Shown here: positions 8,339-16,853 of the stretch, one piece after another
Layout of the letters: each line of letters begins with the position of its first letter
How positions within the stretch are numbered: the first letter of the stretch is position 1
Assembly (NCBI GenBank): GCA_000963575.1
Contig: CP011077.1
Coordinates: 2,108,001 to 2,172,000 of the forward strand
DNA length: 64,000 nucleotides
Origin: Klebsiella michiganensis
GTDB lineage: Bacteria > Pseudomonadota > Gammaproteobacteria > Enterobacterales > Enterobacteriaceae
Reading direction: 5' to 3'
Translations under genes and position numbers: made by a program
The notes under the pieces: generated by a model
Told to the model about the DNA's origin: nothing
Database searches by the model: none
The model's input: only the letters and a program-made list of their open reading frames with translations

Positions 8339-8761
8339 CTAAGAAAATGTTGCCTGCATCTCTGGTTGAGATTTAGCCCATTCGATAACCTCGTCTGAGG
8401 GCACTGTTTTTCCAGAACAGAAATCGACGAGATAACCCCCGGATAATTTTGTCAGGCAGCTTGCAGCTGCGAGTGCAGCAACGGCTTCAGAGGCAGGCGC
8501 CCCGGCACAAAATGTGATATCGACGTTAAGGGGCCTGGATAAGTTCAGTTCATTGAGCACCTCGCTATCCAGGTCGCTGGCGTAATATTCGAAGCCAGAG
8601 ATGGCGCCGTTAACTGAACAGGGCAGGAATCCACCGAAAGTGAGTAAGGCGATATCACTGTCAAGCACACAGGGAAACCCCTGCTGTAATATCTCTTCTT
8701 TCCACTCTTCAGGCGTCGGTAGGTTGTGCGTGTGTAAATAAACACCGAAATCACGAGACAT
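8339..8761 (-). CDS. Hypothetical protein
   Basis: 140 aa from ATG 8761 (MSRDFGVYLHTHNLPTPEEW). The longer in-frame extension to 8914 has a basic, low-complexity N-terminus that does not look coding. The body has a central LLTFGGFLPCSVNG segment and an alanine-rich helix (PASEAVAALAAASCLTKLSGG). I do not recognise a named family. It is the first gene of the small AT-rich cluster with the Imm63 gene and may be another immunity or defence accessory protein. Confidence 0.55.
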   Translation of the reverse strand: MSRDFGVYLHTHNLPTPEEWKEEILQQGFPCVLDSDIALLTFGGFLPCSVNGAISGFEYYASDLDSEVLNELNLSRPLNVDITFCAGAPASEAVAALAAASCLTKLSGGYLVDFCSGKTVPSDEVIEWAKSQPEMQATFS

Positions 8762-9111
8762 ATTCAACTTGCCCTGATTTGAAATTAGGTTTTCGACGAA
8801 AAACAGGAGCGTGCCGAACCGCAGATAACGAAAGCGATGATGATGCTGAACAACCAGGGAATCTTTGAACCATAAAAGAAGCGATTGCCAATATCGATTC
8901 CCAGAGTAAAACAAGCAAATATCGTAGCACCTGAGTACCAGGCTCGGATCAAGCCTTTTTATTGAGCATCTTATAACTTCTCGAAATTCGAATACCAGGA
9001 TGCTACTGCTGTCGCGGGTAAAAAATCAATAACAAAAAGCCTAGGAATATTGGTAGTTATCAAACGCTATGCGCCATTATGTTCGGCTCAACATGAAATA
9101 CTGTGCCGGAC
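8762..9111. other. Intergenic, 350 bp without a supported gene
   Basis: AT-rich spacer upstream of the small-gene cluster and downstream of the YCII pseudogene. It presumably holds the promoter of the cluster. No clear promoter hexamers, repeats or coding frame could be supported. Confidence 0.5.
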
Positions 9112-9411
9112 TCAACTCAAAATAGCGTCCAGTAACTGCGTTTTCATTTTGGCTTCAAGGGGCAAAATGTCAGCTGTAGCAGTGTTGAGTCTCTGGAATG
9201 GATCCTGGCCAAGGCGAGCCTGCAGAGACTCAATGCTGTCCCATTTTGCAAGAATAACGCCATCATTACGGGGAATTCGCCTGCCTGACGCAAGAAATGC
9301 CCCCTCTGCGTAACCGTTCTTCAGCCACTCAACATGCGCAGGAATTTGAGCGTCAACTTCCTCTCAGAGTTTTATATAAGTCAGAACAACAACGTAAATG
9401 ATGCTCATCAT
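9112..9411 (-). pseudogene. YCII-family protein, interrupted by an in-frame stop
   Basis: Read from ATG 9411, the frame gives MMSIIYVVVLTYIKL, a TGA at 9366-9364, then EEVDAQIPAHVEWLKNGYA and on to a normal stop at 9112, 99 codons in all. The YCII (YciI-like) family has a similar LTYIKPLEEVDAQIPAHVEWL segment, so the rest is intact. The AAACTCTGAGAGGAA sequence could come from an ancestral AAACCTCTGGAGGAA by one deletion and one insertion. A start with an AGGA ribosome site is kept. The broken copy probably makes no functional protein. Confidence 0.78.
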
Positions 9412-9530
9412 AAGATCCTGAGGTAAGAAACTGCGGGTCTGTGGGGCAGGAAGAAATGTACAGCCGAATGAAAGCAATAACCCGGCTGGCTGTTGCGGAC
9501 GGTGAGAGTAGCAGCTATCGATCGGAGGAA

Positions 9531-9559
9531 TAAAACCTGGCGATCTCTCAACCGCCAGG
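9531..9559 (-). terminator. Rho-independent terminator of mesXD
   Basis: On the minus strand the stem CCTGGCG/CGCCAGG (9559-9536) with a 10-nt loop is followed directly by TTTTATT. It begins 21 bp after the mesD stop. Confidence 0.85.
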
Positions 9560-9579
9560 CTGACTACATAAACTTCTGG

Positions 9580-10611
9580 TTATTTACCCAGAATCTCTCT
9601 GCGAACGATTTCTGCCCCGGCGCTTAACGCGTGCAGTTTGCCTCTGGCCACATGGCGCGGCAGCGGAGCCATACCGCAGTTGGTGGAAGGGTAGAGATTT
9701 TCGGCATCAACGAACTGCAGCGCTTTGCGCAGCGTGTTGGCGACTTCTTCCGGGGTTTCAATGGCGTGGTTGGCCACGTCGATGGCGCCCACCATCACTT
9801 TTTTGCCGCGAATCAGCTCGAGCAGGTCCATTGGAACGTGGGAGTTGTGGCACTCCAGCGAGATGATGTCGATGTTCGAGGTCTGCAGCTTTGGAAACGC
9901 TTCTTCGTACTGGCGCCATTCGGAGCCGAGGGTTTTCTTCCAGTCGGTGTTGGCTTTGATGCCGTAGCCGTAGCAGATATGCACGGCGGTTTCGCACTTC
10001 AGGCCTTCGATGGCGCGTTCCAGCGTGGCGATGCCCCATTCGTTAACTTCGTCGAAGAACACGTTGAAGGCTGGCTCATCGAACTGAATGATGTCCACGC
10101 CGGCCGCTTCCAGCTCTTTCGCCTCCTGGTTCAGAATTTTGGCGAATTCCCAGGCCAGTTTTTCGCGGCTTTTGTAGTGGTTGTCATACAGCGTGTCGAT
10201 CATGGTCATTGGGCCAGGCAGCGCCCATTTGATCGGCTGTTTGGTCAGCTTGCGCAGATACTTCGCGTCTTCCACAAACACTGGCTTCTGACGAGCCACC
10301 GCACCGACCACGGTCGGGACGCTGGCGTCGTAGCGGTTACGGATGCGCACGGTTTCGCGTTTCTCGAAATCCACGCCGTCCAGGTGTTCGATAAAGGTGG
10401 TCACGAAGTGCTGACGAGTCTGCTCGCCGTCGCTGACGATGTCGATATCGGCCAGCTGTTGTTCGTGCAGCGACAGGCGCAGGGCGTCCTGTTTACCCTC
10501 AATGAGTTCCTGATCCTGCAGTTTCCACGGCGACCACAGCGTTTCAGGCTGGGCCAGCCAGGACGGTTTAGGCAGGCTGCCGGCAGTGGACGTAGGCAAT
10601 AATCTTTTCAT
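9580..10611 (-). CDS. mesD: MesD-type folate-independent methionine synthase
   Basis: 343 aa, equivalent to only the catalytic C-terminal barrel of MetE (full-length MetE is about 750 aa). The zinc ligands are present: His211 and Cys213 in HICYGYG, Glu253 in SLECHNS and Cys312 in TNCGMAP. Short 'core-MetE' proteins paired with a DUF1852 protein are the MesD class, shown to make methionine from homocysteine without 5-methyltetrahydrofolate; the methyl donor is not certain. It follows mesX by 25 bp on the same strand and ends in a strong terminator. Confidence 0.88.
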   Translation of the reverse strand: MKRLLPTSTAGSLPKPSWLAQPETLWSPWKLQDQELIEGKQDALRLSLHEQQLADIDIVSDGEQTRQHFVTTFIEHLDGVDFEKRETVRIRNRYDASVPTVVGAVARQKPVFVEDAKYLRKLTKQPIKWALPGPMTMIDTLYDNHYKSREKLAWEFAKILNQEAKELEAAGVDIIQFDEPAFNVFFDEVNEWGIATLERAIEGLKCETAVHICYGYGIKANTDWKKTLGSEWRQYEEAFPKLQTSNIDIISLECHNSHVPMDLLELIRGKKVMVGAIDVANHAIETPEEVANTLRKALQFVDAENLYPSTNCGMAPLPRHVARGKLHALSAGAEIVRREILGK

Positions 10612-10636
10612 GTCGAATAACCTTGTATTTGGTGTC

Positions 10637-11614
10637 TCAAAGAGGGTAGTTAGCAGACCACTGCTCTAAAATTGTTTGGTACGGTTTGATGAAGTGCTCT
10701 TCAGTAAACTTCCCTTGTTCGATGGCCAACCGGCTGCGTTCTTCACGATCGTAAACAATTTGAGTAAATGAATGATCCTGGTGGTTCAGGCTTGGCTGGA
10801 AGCACAGCCCGGCCGGAGAGTTCGCGTTGTAAATCTCCGGGCGATAGATCTTCTGGAACGTTTCCATGGTGCTGATGGTGCTGATAAGCTCGAGGTTCGA
10901 GTAGTCATTCACCAGGTCGCCCGTGTGGTAGAACGCAAAAGGCGCCACGCTGTTTGGCGGCATGAAGTAGCGAGCCTTCAGCCCCATTTTGTTGAAGTAG
11001 AGATCGGTCAGGGAAGATGAATCCTGCTCATATTCAATGCCGAGCACCGGGTGGCGATTCCCGGTCTGGCGGTAAACGTTTTTGCTGGAGACGCTCAGGC
11101 AAATCACCGGCGCTTTGTTGAAGTTTTCTTTGTAGGTGTCTGACCCAACAAAGTGTCTGAACAAGTTCCCGTGCAGGTCACCGTAGTTTTCCGGGATGGT
11201 GAATTTTTCACGATCCTGGTTGTACTCTGGCAGCAGAACGCTGAAATCATAGTCGCGGACGTAGGAGGAGAAGTTGTTCCCGACGATGCCTTCGATGCGC
11301 TGGCCGGTTTTCTTATCCAGCACGTGAGTTTTTAAGATCTCAATCGCCGGGAAGGTGTTGCCCTTGCCTTCGACATCCAGCTCAACGGAAATAATTTCAA
11401 GTTCAACGCCGTAGCGGTCGGAGGTTGGGTTGTCCCAGTTCGCCAGAGAGTTGAAGCGGTTATCAATCATGATCAAAGCGTTACGCAGGTTCTCCTGACG
11501 CTTCTCGCCGCGGGCCAGGTTAGCAAAATTGGTTGTGATGCGCGTATTCCCTGATGGGTTGTAATTCTCATCAAAAACAATGCTCTTAAGAGTAAAAGTA
11601 AACGCTTTAGTCAT
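10637..11614 (-). CDS. mesX: MesX, DUF1852 partner of MesD
   Basis: 325 aa DUF1852 protein. DUF1852 (MesX) is genetically required with MesD for methionine synthesis in the bacteria where the pair was tested; its biochemical role is not settled. The sequence is soluble, without signal peptide, and begins MTKAFTFTLKSIVFDENY. It is the first gene of the mesXD operon. The 243-bp upstream region contains no S-box-like structure or clear MetJ box that I could recognise, so its regulation is open. Confidence 0.85.
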   Translation of the reverse strand: MTKAFTFTLKSIVFDENYNPSGNTRITTNFANLARGEKRQENLRNALIMIDNRFNSLANWDNPTSDRYGVELEIISVELDVEGKGNTFPAIEILKTHVLDKKTGQRIEGIVGNNFSSYVRDYDFSVLLPEYNQDREKFTIPENYGDLHGNLFRHFVGSDTYKENFNKAPVICLSVSSKNVYRQTGNRHPVLGIEYEQDSSSLTDLYFNKMGLKARYFMPPNSVAPFAFYHTGDLVNDYSNLELISTISTMETFQKIYRPEIYNANSPAGLCFQPSLNHQDHSFTQIVYDREERSRLAIEQGKFTEEHFIKPYQTILEQWSANYPL

Positions 11615-11821
11615 GGTAATCCGGCACCTTAATTCTGTTTTTTGCCTGTATCTACTGCTTGATTTCTCACAGATAACCTTTGGTTGGCTGTGGTTTTACC
11701 TGTCAGTAATCTTCACATTGCATGTCGTTAACAATATTGCATCTTTTATGCCTGAGTCACAGTTTTAGTAAAAGTGATTTAATTTCATTAGAACATGAGC
11801 GGTGTTCATGATTTGGAATAT

Positions 11822-11846
11822 GGCCCGGAGAGATGTCCTCCGGGCC
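11822..11846 (-). terminator. Hairpin after the RND permease gene
   Basis: GGCCCGGAG (11822-11830) and CTCCGGGCC (11838-11846) make a 9-bp perfect stem with a 7-nt loop, 12 bp past the permease stop. The following minus-strand sequence (ATATTCC) is only weakly U-rich. Confidence 0.6.
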
Positions 11847-11857
11847 TGCTGAGTCGG

Positions 11858-14800
11858 TTAGTTATCGACCTTTGGGGGGCGGATTTTGAACCAGATCGCA
11901 TACATCGCGGGCAGGAACAGCAGCGTCATAAAGGTGCCGCCAAAAGTCCCGCCGATGAGCGTGTAAGCCAGCGCCCCCCAGAACACCGAGTGGGTCAAGG
12001 GAATAAACGCCAGAATTGCCGCCAGCGCGGTGAGCAATACCGGGCGCGAACGCTGGATTGTCGCCTCAACCACGGCATCAAAAGGCGTCAGTCCGGCCTG
12101 CTCGTTATGCTTTATCTGGCCGATGAGGATCAGCGTGTTGCGCATCAAAATCCCCGAAAGCGCAATCAACCCCACCAGGGCGTTGATGCCGAAGGGCTGG
12201 TTGAAAATGAGCAGCGTTGGCACCACGCCGATAAGCCCCAACGGGCTGGTGGCGAACACCATCAGCATGGCTGAGATCGACCGAACCTGAAGAATAATCA
12301 CCAGCAGCGTCAGCGCGATCATGATCGGGAAAAGCGGGGCCATTGCCGCCGTGGCCTTGCCGGATTCTTCAATGGCGCCCGCTTCTTCGATGCGGTACCC
12401 CGCCGGAAGCTCTACCACAATAGGTTGAATTTGTTTCACGATAGCCGTCGACACATCCGGCGGCTGAAGGCCATCGGCGACATCGCCACGCACGGTAATG
12501 GTTGGCGTCCTGTCACGGCGTCGGAGCACCGGGTCTTCCATCACCACCTCAACCTTCCCGATCTGCGAAAGCGGCACTTTTTGCCCGTTTGCGCCGATGA
12601 GCGTGAGCGCCGCGAGCTTTGCCGGGTCGGCCCGCACGCTGCCTCGGGCTCGGCCGGTAACCTGCACGGAGCGGATATCTTCTCGTACTTCGGTCAACGG
12701 CGCGCCGGAAAGCAGAAACTGTAATTGCTGCGAGACGGAAGAGGTGGTTAAGCCAACGGCGTTAAGCCTGTCCTGGTTCAGGGTGAAGTGCAGCGTGGGA
12801 ACCCGGGAGCCCCAGTCGATGTTTACGGTGCGCATCAGCCCACTTTGATTCATCACTTTTTCAACCCGCGATGAAATCGTTCTGAGCACGTCCGGGTCTG
12901 GCCCCATCACACGAAACGCCACCGGGTAGGGCGTATAAGGCCCAAAGACCAGTTGGGTGACACGAACTTGTGCTTCCGGTGCCAGGCCGTTGCTGATGGC
13001 CTGCCGCAGCCGCAGTTTCAACGCTTCTCGCGCATCGGGATCGGGCGTGAGGATCACGATTTTTGCAAACGAAGGGTCGGGCAGCTCAGGCGCCATGGCC
13101 AGGTAGAAACGCGGCGCGCCCTGGCCAATGTAGGAGGTCACGATTTTGGACTCTTTCTGGCCGCTGAGCCATTTCTCGATGCGCTCGGTGGTGCGGGTCG
13201 TTTGCTCGATAGAAGTCCCGTAAGGCAGTTGAACTTCCACCAGCACTTCCGGGCGGTCGGAGATGGGGAAGAACTGCTTTTTCACCACGGCCATTCCGGC
13301 GATGGCCAGCACAAACAGGCCGACGACCGATCCGGCGGTCAGCCACTTGCGGGCGATGACTTTTTTCAGCAGCGCCCGGAAGCGGGTGTAGTTTTTGCTG
13401 GTGTACAGGGCGTGTTCCGCCAGCGCGGCCTGGTGCATATCCGGGAGCAATTTCACGCCGAGATAGGGCGTGAACACCACGGCCACCAGCCAGGACGCTA
13501 TCAGCGCGATGCCGACAATCCAGAACATGTTGCTGGTGTATTCCCCGGCGGTGGAGTGGGCGAAGCCGTTCGGCATAAAGCCGATGGCGGTCACCAGCGT
13601 GCCCGCCAGCATGGGGGCGGCGGTGTGGCTCCAGGCGTAGGCGGAGGCTTTCACGCGGCTGTAGCCTTCCTCCATTTTCACCACCATCATTTCAATGGCG
13701 ATGATGGCGTCATCCACCAGCAGGCCCAGCGCCAGAATGAGCGAGCCTAACGTTATCCTGTCGAAGTTTTTATCGGTGGCGGCCATGACGATAAACACCA
13801 CCGCCAGCGTTAGCGGCACGGCGGCGGCAACCACGATGCCTACCCGCCAGCCCATGCTGACAAAACAGACCACCATCACTACCAGCAGGGCGACAAAAAA
13901 CTTCACCATAAACTCATCCACGGCGGAGCTGATGTTCACCGACTGATCGCTGACTTTACTGAAGCTCATGCCGAGAGGCATCGTCTCATTGATTTTTCGG
14001 GTTTCCCGATCCAGGGCTTTGCCCAAATCAAGCCCGTTCCAGCCGTCGCGCATGACCACGCCGAGCAGCAGAGCCGGTTCGCCGTTGTTTCTGACGAGAA
14101 ATGTCGCCGGGTCTTCATACCCGCGTTCGACGTCAGCTACGTCGGACAGTTTCAGCGTTTTCCCCTGGGCCACAATGGGGGTATCGCGGATTTTTGAGAG
14201 CTCCCCCAGCGCGCCATCCACGCGGATGAACACCTGCGGGCCAGCGGTCTCGATAGAACCCGCTGGCGTGAGCAGGTTCTGGTTGCTCAGCGCCTGAAAA
14301 ATATCCAGCGGGGAGACGCCGAGCGTGGCGAGCCTGTCGTGAGAGAACGAAACAAAAATGCGCTCCGCCTGCTCGCCGATAATATTCACTTTCTTCACGC
14401 CGAGAACGTGCAGCAATTGCTGGCGCAGGTTTTCCGCATCCCGCACCAGCAGACGCTGCGGCTCACCTTTTGCTTTCAGGGCAAACAGCGCGAAGGTCAC
14501 GTCAGAAAATTCATCATTCACCAGCGGGCCAATCACCCCATCCGGCAGATTTTTGGCCTCATCGCTGATTTTTTTCCTCGCCTGGTAAAACTCTGCCGGC
14601 ACGTTGGCAGGCAGCGTGCTGTCTTTTAGGGAGACTACGCTGTAGGCAAGGCCTGGACGGGTATAGGTTTCGGTGCGGTCATAGTCGTCCAGCTCCTGCA
14701 TTCTCTTTTCCAGCGGCTCGGCCACCAGATCCTGCATTTGCTGGGCGGTCGCCCCCGGCCAGGCGGTGATCACGGTCAGCTGTTTCACCGTAAAAGGCGG

Positions 14801-14926
14801 GTCTTCGGCGCGGCCCAGTTTAAAAAAAGCGATGATCCCGGCCAGCGTGATGAGCAGGATCAGGAACAGGGTTACCGATTTTTCCCGCACCGCGAGGGCG
14901 GAAAGGTTAAAGCGAGAGTCGCGCAT
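11858..14926 (-). CDS. RND efflux transporter permease
   Basis: 1022 aa inner-membrane proton-driven exporter of the AcrB/MexB superfamily. An N-terminal transmembrane helix (about residues 15-35), a large periplasmic domain, a helix block with the paired acidic residues of the proton relay (LILALGLLVDDAIIAIEMM), a second periplasmic domain and a C-terminal helix block are all visible. It works with the adaptor encoded just upstream (TAATG overlap) and an outer-membrane channel not encoded here. Substrates are unknown; drugs or envelope-toxic compounds are usual. Confidence 0.93.
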   Translation of the reverse strand: MRDSRFNLSALAVREKSVTLFLILLITLAGIIAFFKLGRAEDPPFTVKQLTVITAWPGATAQQMQDLVAEPLEKRMQELDDYDRTETYTRPGLAYSVVSLKDSTLPANVPAEFYQARKKISDEAKNLPDGVIGPLVNDEFSDVTFALFALKAKGEPQRLLVRDAENLRQQLLHVLGVKKVNIIGEQAERIFVSFSHDRLATLGVSPLDIFQALSNQNLLTPAGSIETAGPQVFIRVDGALGELSKIRDTPIVAQGKTLKLSDVADVERGYEDPATFLVRNNGEPALLLGVVMRDGWNGLDLGKALDRETRKINETMPLGMSFSKVSDQSVNISSAVDEFMVKFFVALLVVMVVCFVSMGWRVGIVVAAAVPLTLAVVFIVMAATDKNFDRITLGSLILALGLLVDDAIIAIEMMVVKMEEGYSRVKASAYAWSHTAAPMLAGTLVTAIGFMPNGFAHSTAGEYTSNMFWIVGIALIASWLVAVVFTPYLGVKLLPDMHQAALAEHALYTSKNYTRFRALLKKVIARKWLTAGSVVGLFVLAIAGMAVVKKQFFPISDRPEVLVEVQLPYGTSIEQTTRTTERIEKWLSGQKESKIVTSYIGQGAPRFYLAMAPELPDPSFAKIVILTPDPDAREALKLRLRQAISNGLAPEAQVRVTQLVFGPYTPYPVAFRVMGPDPDVLRTISSRVEKVMNQSGLMRTVNIDWGSRVPTLHFTLNQDRLNAVGLTTSSVSQQLQFLLSGAPLTEVREDIRSVQVTGRARGSVRADPAKLAALTLIGANGQKVPLSQIGKVEVVMEDPVLRRRDRTPTITVRGDVADGLQPPDVSTAIVKQIQPIVVELPAGYRIEEAGAIEESGKATAAMAPLFPIMIALTLLVIILQVRSISAMLMVFATSPLGLIGVVPTLLIFNQPFGINALVGLIALSGILMRNTLILIGQIKHNEQAGLTPFDAVVEATIQRSRPVLLTALAAILAFIPLTHSVFWGALAYTLIGGTFGGTFMTLLFLPAMYAIWFKIRPPKVDN

Positions 14927-16038
14927 TACGGTGCCCCCGCCAGGTCAGTGGTGCCCTGTGCGAGCGGCCTGACTTCTTCGCCTTCGTGTAGCAGGTGCGC
15001 GCCGAGGGCGACAATGCTGGCGTGACTGTCGAGATGGGTGGCAACAACGGCGGATTCGTCCGTGATGCGGCGGATACTCACCGCTTGCCAGCTGACTTTG
15101 GCCGGTTTGCCGCTCACCACCCAAACGCCGGTGCCTTTATCTTTCCCGGCATCATACAGCGAGGCCAGAGGCACAATCACGCTTTGTGAGGGAGAACCTG
15201 CGTCCGGGATGGCGACCGTGACCGTGCTGCCAAGAGGGGCCTGGGAAAGCGCGCCCGCCAGCACAAACTTCGCTTCAAATGTGCGGGTTTGTGGGTCGGC
15301 GGCATCGGAGAGCTGACGCAAGGTCGCGGCCACGGGGGCGCCATCTGAACCGTAAAGATGAGCCTGGGCTACGGTGCCTAACGCCGGACGCAGCGTTTCC
15401 GGCAGGTCGACAACGGCTTCACGCTGGCCCGCCCGGGCCAGGCGAATTACCGCTTGCCCGGCGGCAACAACCTGACCAGGCTCGGCCAGGGTGTCCATGA
15501 TCACGCCGTCAGAATCTGCCGTCAGTACCGCATAGTTCATGGCGTTTTTGGCCACATTGGCCTGCGCAATAGCGGCCTGCAGATCTGCTCTGGCGCTGTC
15601 GGCCTGGGCCTTGATTTGATCGTATTGCGAGGCAGAAATAGCGCCGGTCCCGACAATGCTTCTGTAGCGAGCCTCATCGGCGGCGGCCTGTTTAGCGCGG
15701 GCTTTGGCGGCGGCCACGGCCTGATCCTGCGCTTTAGCCTGCAGGCTTAGGTCCTGAGGATCCAGCCGGAGCAGGGGCTGGCCGTTTTTTACCGTCTGGC
15801 CTTTGTCCACCAGGCGTTCAAGGATTTTTCCCGGGACGCGAAAACCGAGATCGCTTTGGATTCGGGAGGCGACAATGCCGGTAAAAGCCCGGGCGTCATC
15901 GTTGGCGGGCTGAACCGCGACAACGCGAACCAGCGGAGGCTGAGTACGCGGATCATCAGGCTGAGATGAGTCACCACAGGCGGTGAGCGCCGAGCACAGC
16001 AGCGCCACAGCGGCCGGAAAAGGCTGAAGACGAAACAT
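14926..16038 (-). CDS. RND efflux periplasmic adaptor lipoprotein
   Basis: 370 aa from ATG 16038, chosen because AAGGGA precedes it and the protein then begins with a lipoprotein signal (MFRLQPFPAAVALL, lipobox LTAC-G). The longer frame to 16083 would add 15 residues before the signal. It has the usual order: lipoyl/barrel-sandwich half (FRVPGKILERLVDKGQTV), Ala/Gln-rich coiled-coil hairpin (about residues 90-160) and a second lipoyl half (DGVIMDTLAEPGQVV). It joins the inner-membrane pump to an outer-membrane channel. The operon start is preceded by the 24-bp operator at 16084. Confidence 0.9.
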   Translation of the reverse strand: MFRLQPFPAAVALLCSALTACGDSSQPDDPRTQPPLVRVVAVQPANDDARAFTGIVASRIQSDLGFRVPGKILERLVDKGQTVKNGQPLLRLDPQDLSLQAKAQDQAVAAAKARAKQAAADEARYRSIVGTGAISASQYDQIKAQADSARADLQAAIAQANVAKNAMNYAVLTADSDGVIMDTLAEPGQVVAAGQAVIRLARAGQREAVVDLPETLRPALGTVAQAHLYGSDGAPVAATLRQLSDAADPQTRTFEAKFVLAGALSQAPLGSTVTVAIPDAGSPSQSVIVPLASLYDAGKDKGTGVWVVSGKPAKVSWQAVSIRRITDESAVVATHLDSHASIVALGAHLLHEGEEVRPLAQGTTDLAGAP

Positions 16039-16083
16039 ACGTTCCCTTATAAACGCAGAGCAGGAACGCTGATAATTATTCAA

Positions 16084-16107
16084 GTGACCAATTTAGTCAA
16101 TGGTCAC
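16084..16107. promoter_or_regulatory. 24-bp inverted repeat, operator copy 1
   Basis: GTGACCA (16084-16090) and TGGTCAC (16101-16107) are perfect 7-bp arms around 10 nt. It lies between the tetR stop and the efflux adaptor start, where it would cover the efflux operon promoter. The outer GTGAC-N14-GTCAC arrangement is repeated upstream of tetR. Confidence 0.75.
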
Positions 16108-16116
16108 AAAATGCGA

Positions 16117-16734
16117 TCAGGGCATTAAACTTTTGAGGATAAGCGCCGGCAAAAGCTGTTCGGCCTGCTTAGCCAACTCGAGGTTGTATTGCAGCTGGAC
16201 CGGGCTGATAAAAGGCAGCATGACGAGGAAAACGGCGTTCACGGTGTCATCCATTGGGCTGCGGCGTTCAAATTCGCCGGACTGGCGTCCTTCATGAATG
16301 ATGGCGGTAAGCACTTCCCGCAGCTGCAGCTTGTAGCGTTCGGCCGAGGGCCAGTTCTCCAGGCAAGAGACAATGGCGATGTCGTGCAGTTTACGGTCAT
16401 AGAAGAACAGATCGCTCCCGGCGGCGATTAGGGCGCTGAACATCGCCCGCAGTTTAGCCGACGCGCCGGAGGCGTCAGTCACCGATTGACTGACGATTTC
16501 CATCATCATTGTCAGGCGGTTGTCGCAGATAACTTCGCCGATTTCCTGCTTGGATTTAAAGAACTTGTAGATATAAGCCTTGGAGTAACCGATGGCTTTG
16601 GCGAGATCGGATACCGTTGTTTTTTCAAACCCGTAGTGGCCGAAGAACTCGGTAGCCGCCTCGATGATCTGTTCCCTGACGCTGTGTTCCGCAGGCCCTC
16701 TGGTTTCCCCGCCCTGGACATGAGTTTCAGACAT
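16117..16734 (-). CDS. TetR-family repressor of the RND efflux operon
   Basis: 205 aa with an N-terminal helix-turn-helix (residues about 20-65; FGHYGFEKTTVSDLAKAIGY, then SKAYIYKFFKSKQEIG) and an all-helical ligand-binding C-terminal domain. It is encoded immediately upstream of and in the same direction as the efflux genes, with operator-like inverted repeats on both sides, which supports repression of the pump and of itself. The inducer is unknown. Confidence 0.88.
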   Translation of the reverse strand: MSETHVQGGETRGPAEHSVREQIIEAATEFFGHYGFEKTTVSDLAKAIGYSKAYIYKFFKSKQEIGEVICDNRLTMMMEIVSQSVTDASGASAKLRAMFSALIAAGSDLFFYDRKLHDIAIVSCLENWPSAERYKLQLREVLTAIIHEGRQSGEFERRSPMDDTVNAVFLVMLPFISPVQLQYNLELAKQAEQLLPALILKSLMP

Positions 16735-16764
16735 ACTTTCTCCCTGTGTTCGGATTTGTGAATG

Positions 16765-16788
16765 GTGACTATTGTAGCATTAGGTCAC
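16765..16788. promoter_or_regulatory. 24-bp inverted repeat, operator copy 2
   Basis: GTGAC (16765-16769) and GTCAC (16784-16788) with the same 14-nt inner spacing as copy 1. It starts 31 bp before the tetR coding region and may act on tetR and on the divergent MerR gene. Confidence 0.7.
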
Positions 16789-16853
16789 TTCGAGTGGCGT
16801 GTTATAAGCTTTAAAACAGCGGGCAGGGCATAACTGAGTGGGGAGTAATGTTT

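Noticed and set aside
9364..9366. The YCII TGA as a selenocysteine codon
   Set aside because: Family members have no Cys or Sec at this place, no SECIS-like hairpin was seen, and local indels explain the stop.
9631..10602. 323-aa frame antisense to mesD
   Set aside because: Shadow of mesD; low-complexity Phe/Val/His pattern.
11615..11821. Methionine riboswitch or MetJ boxes upstream of mesX
   Set aside because: No clear AGACGTCT-like boxes and no SAM-riboswitch-like architecture could be read.
12953..13750. 265-aa frame antisense to the RND permease gene
   Set aside because: Composition is His/Gly/Arg-rich and it lies wholly inside a well-supported gene; typical GC-rich shadow frame.
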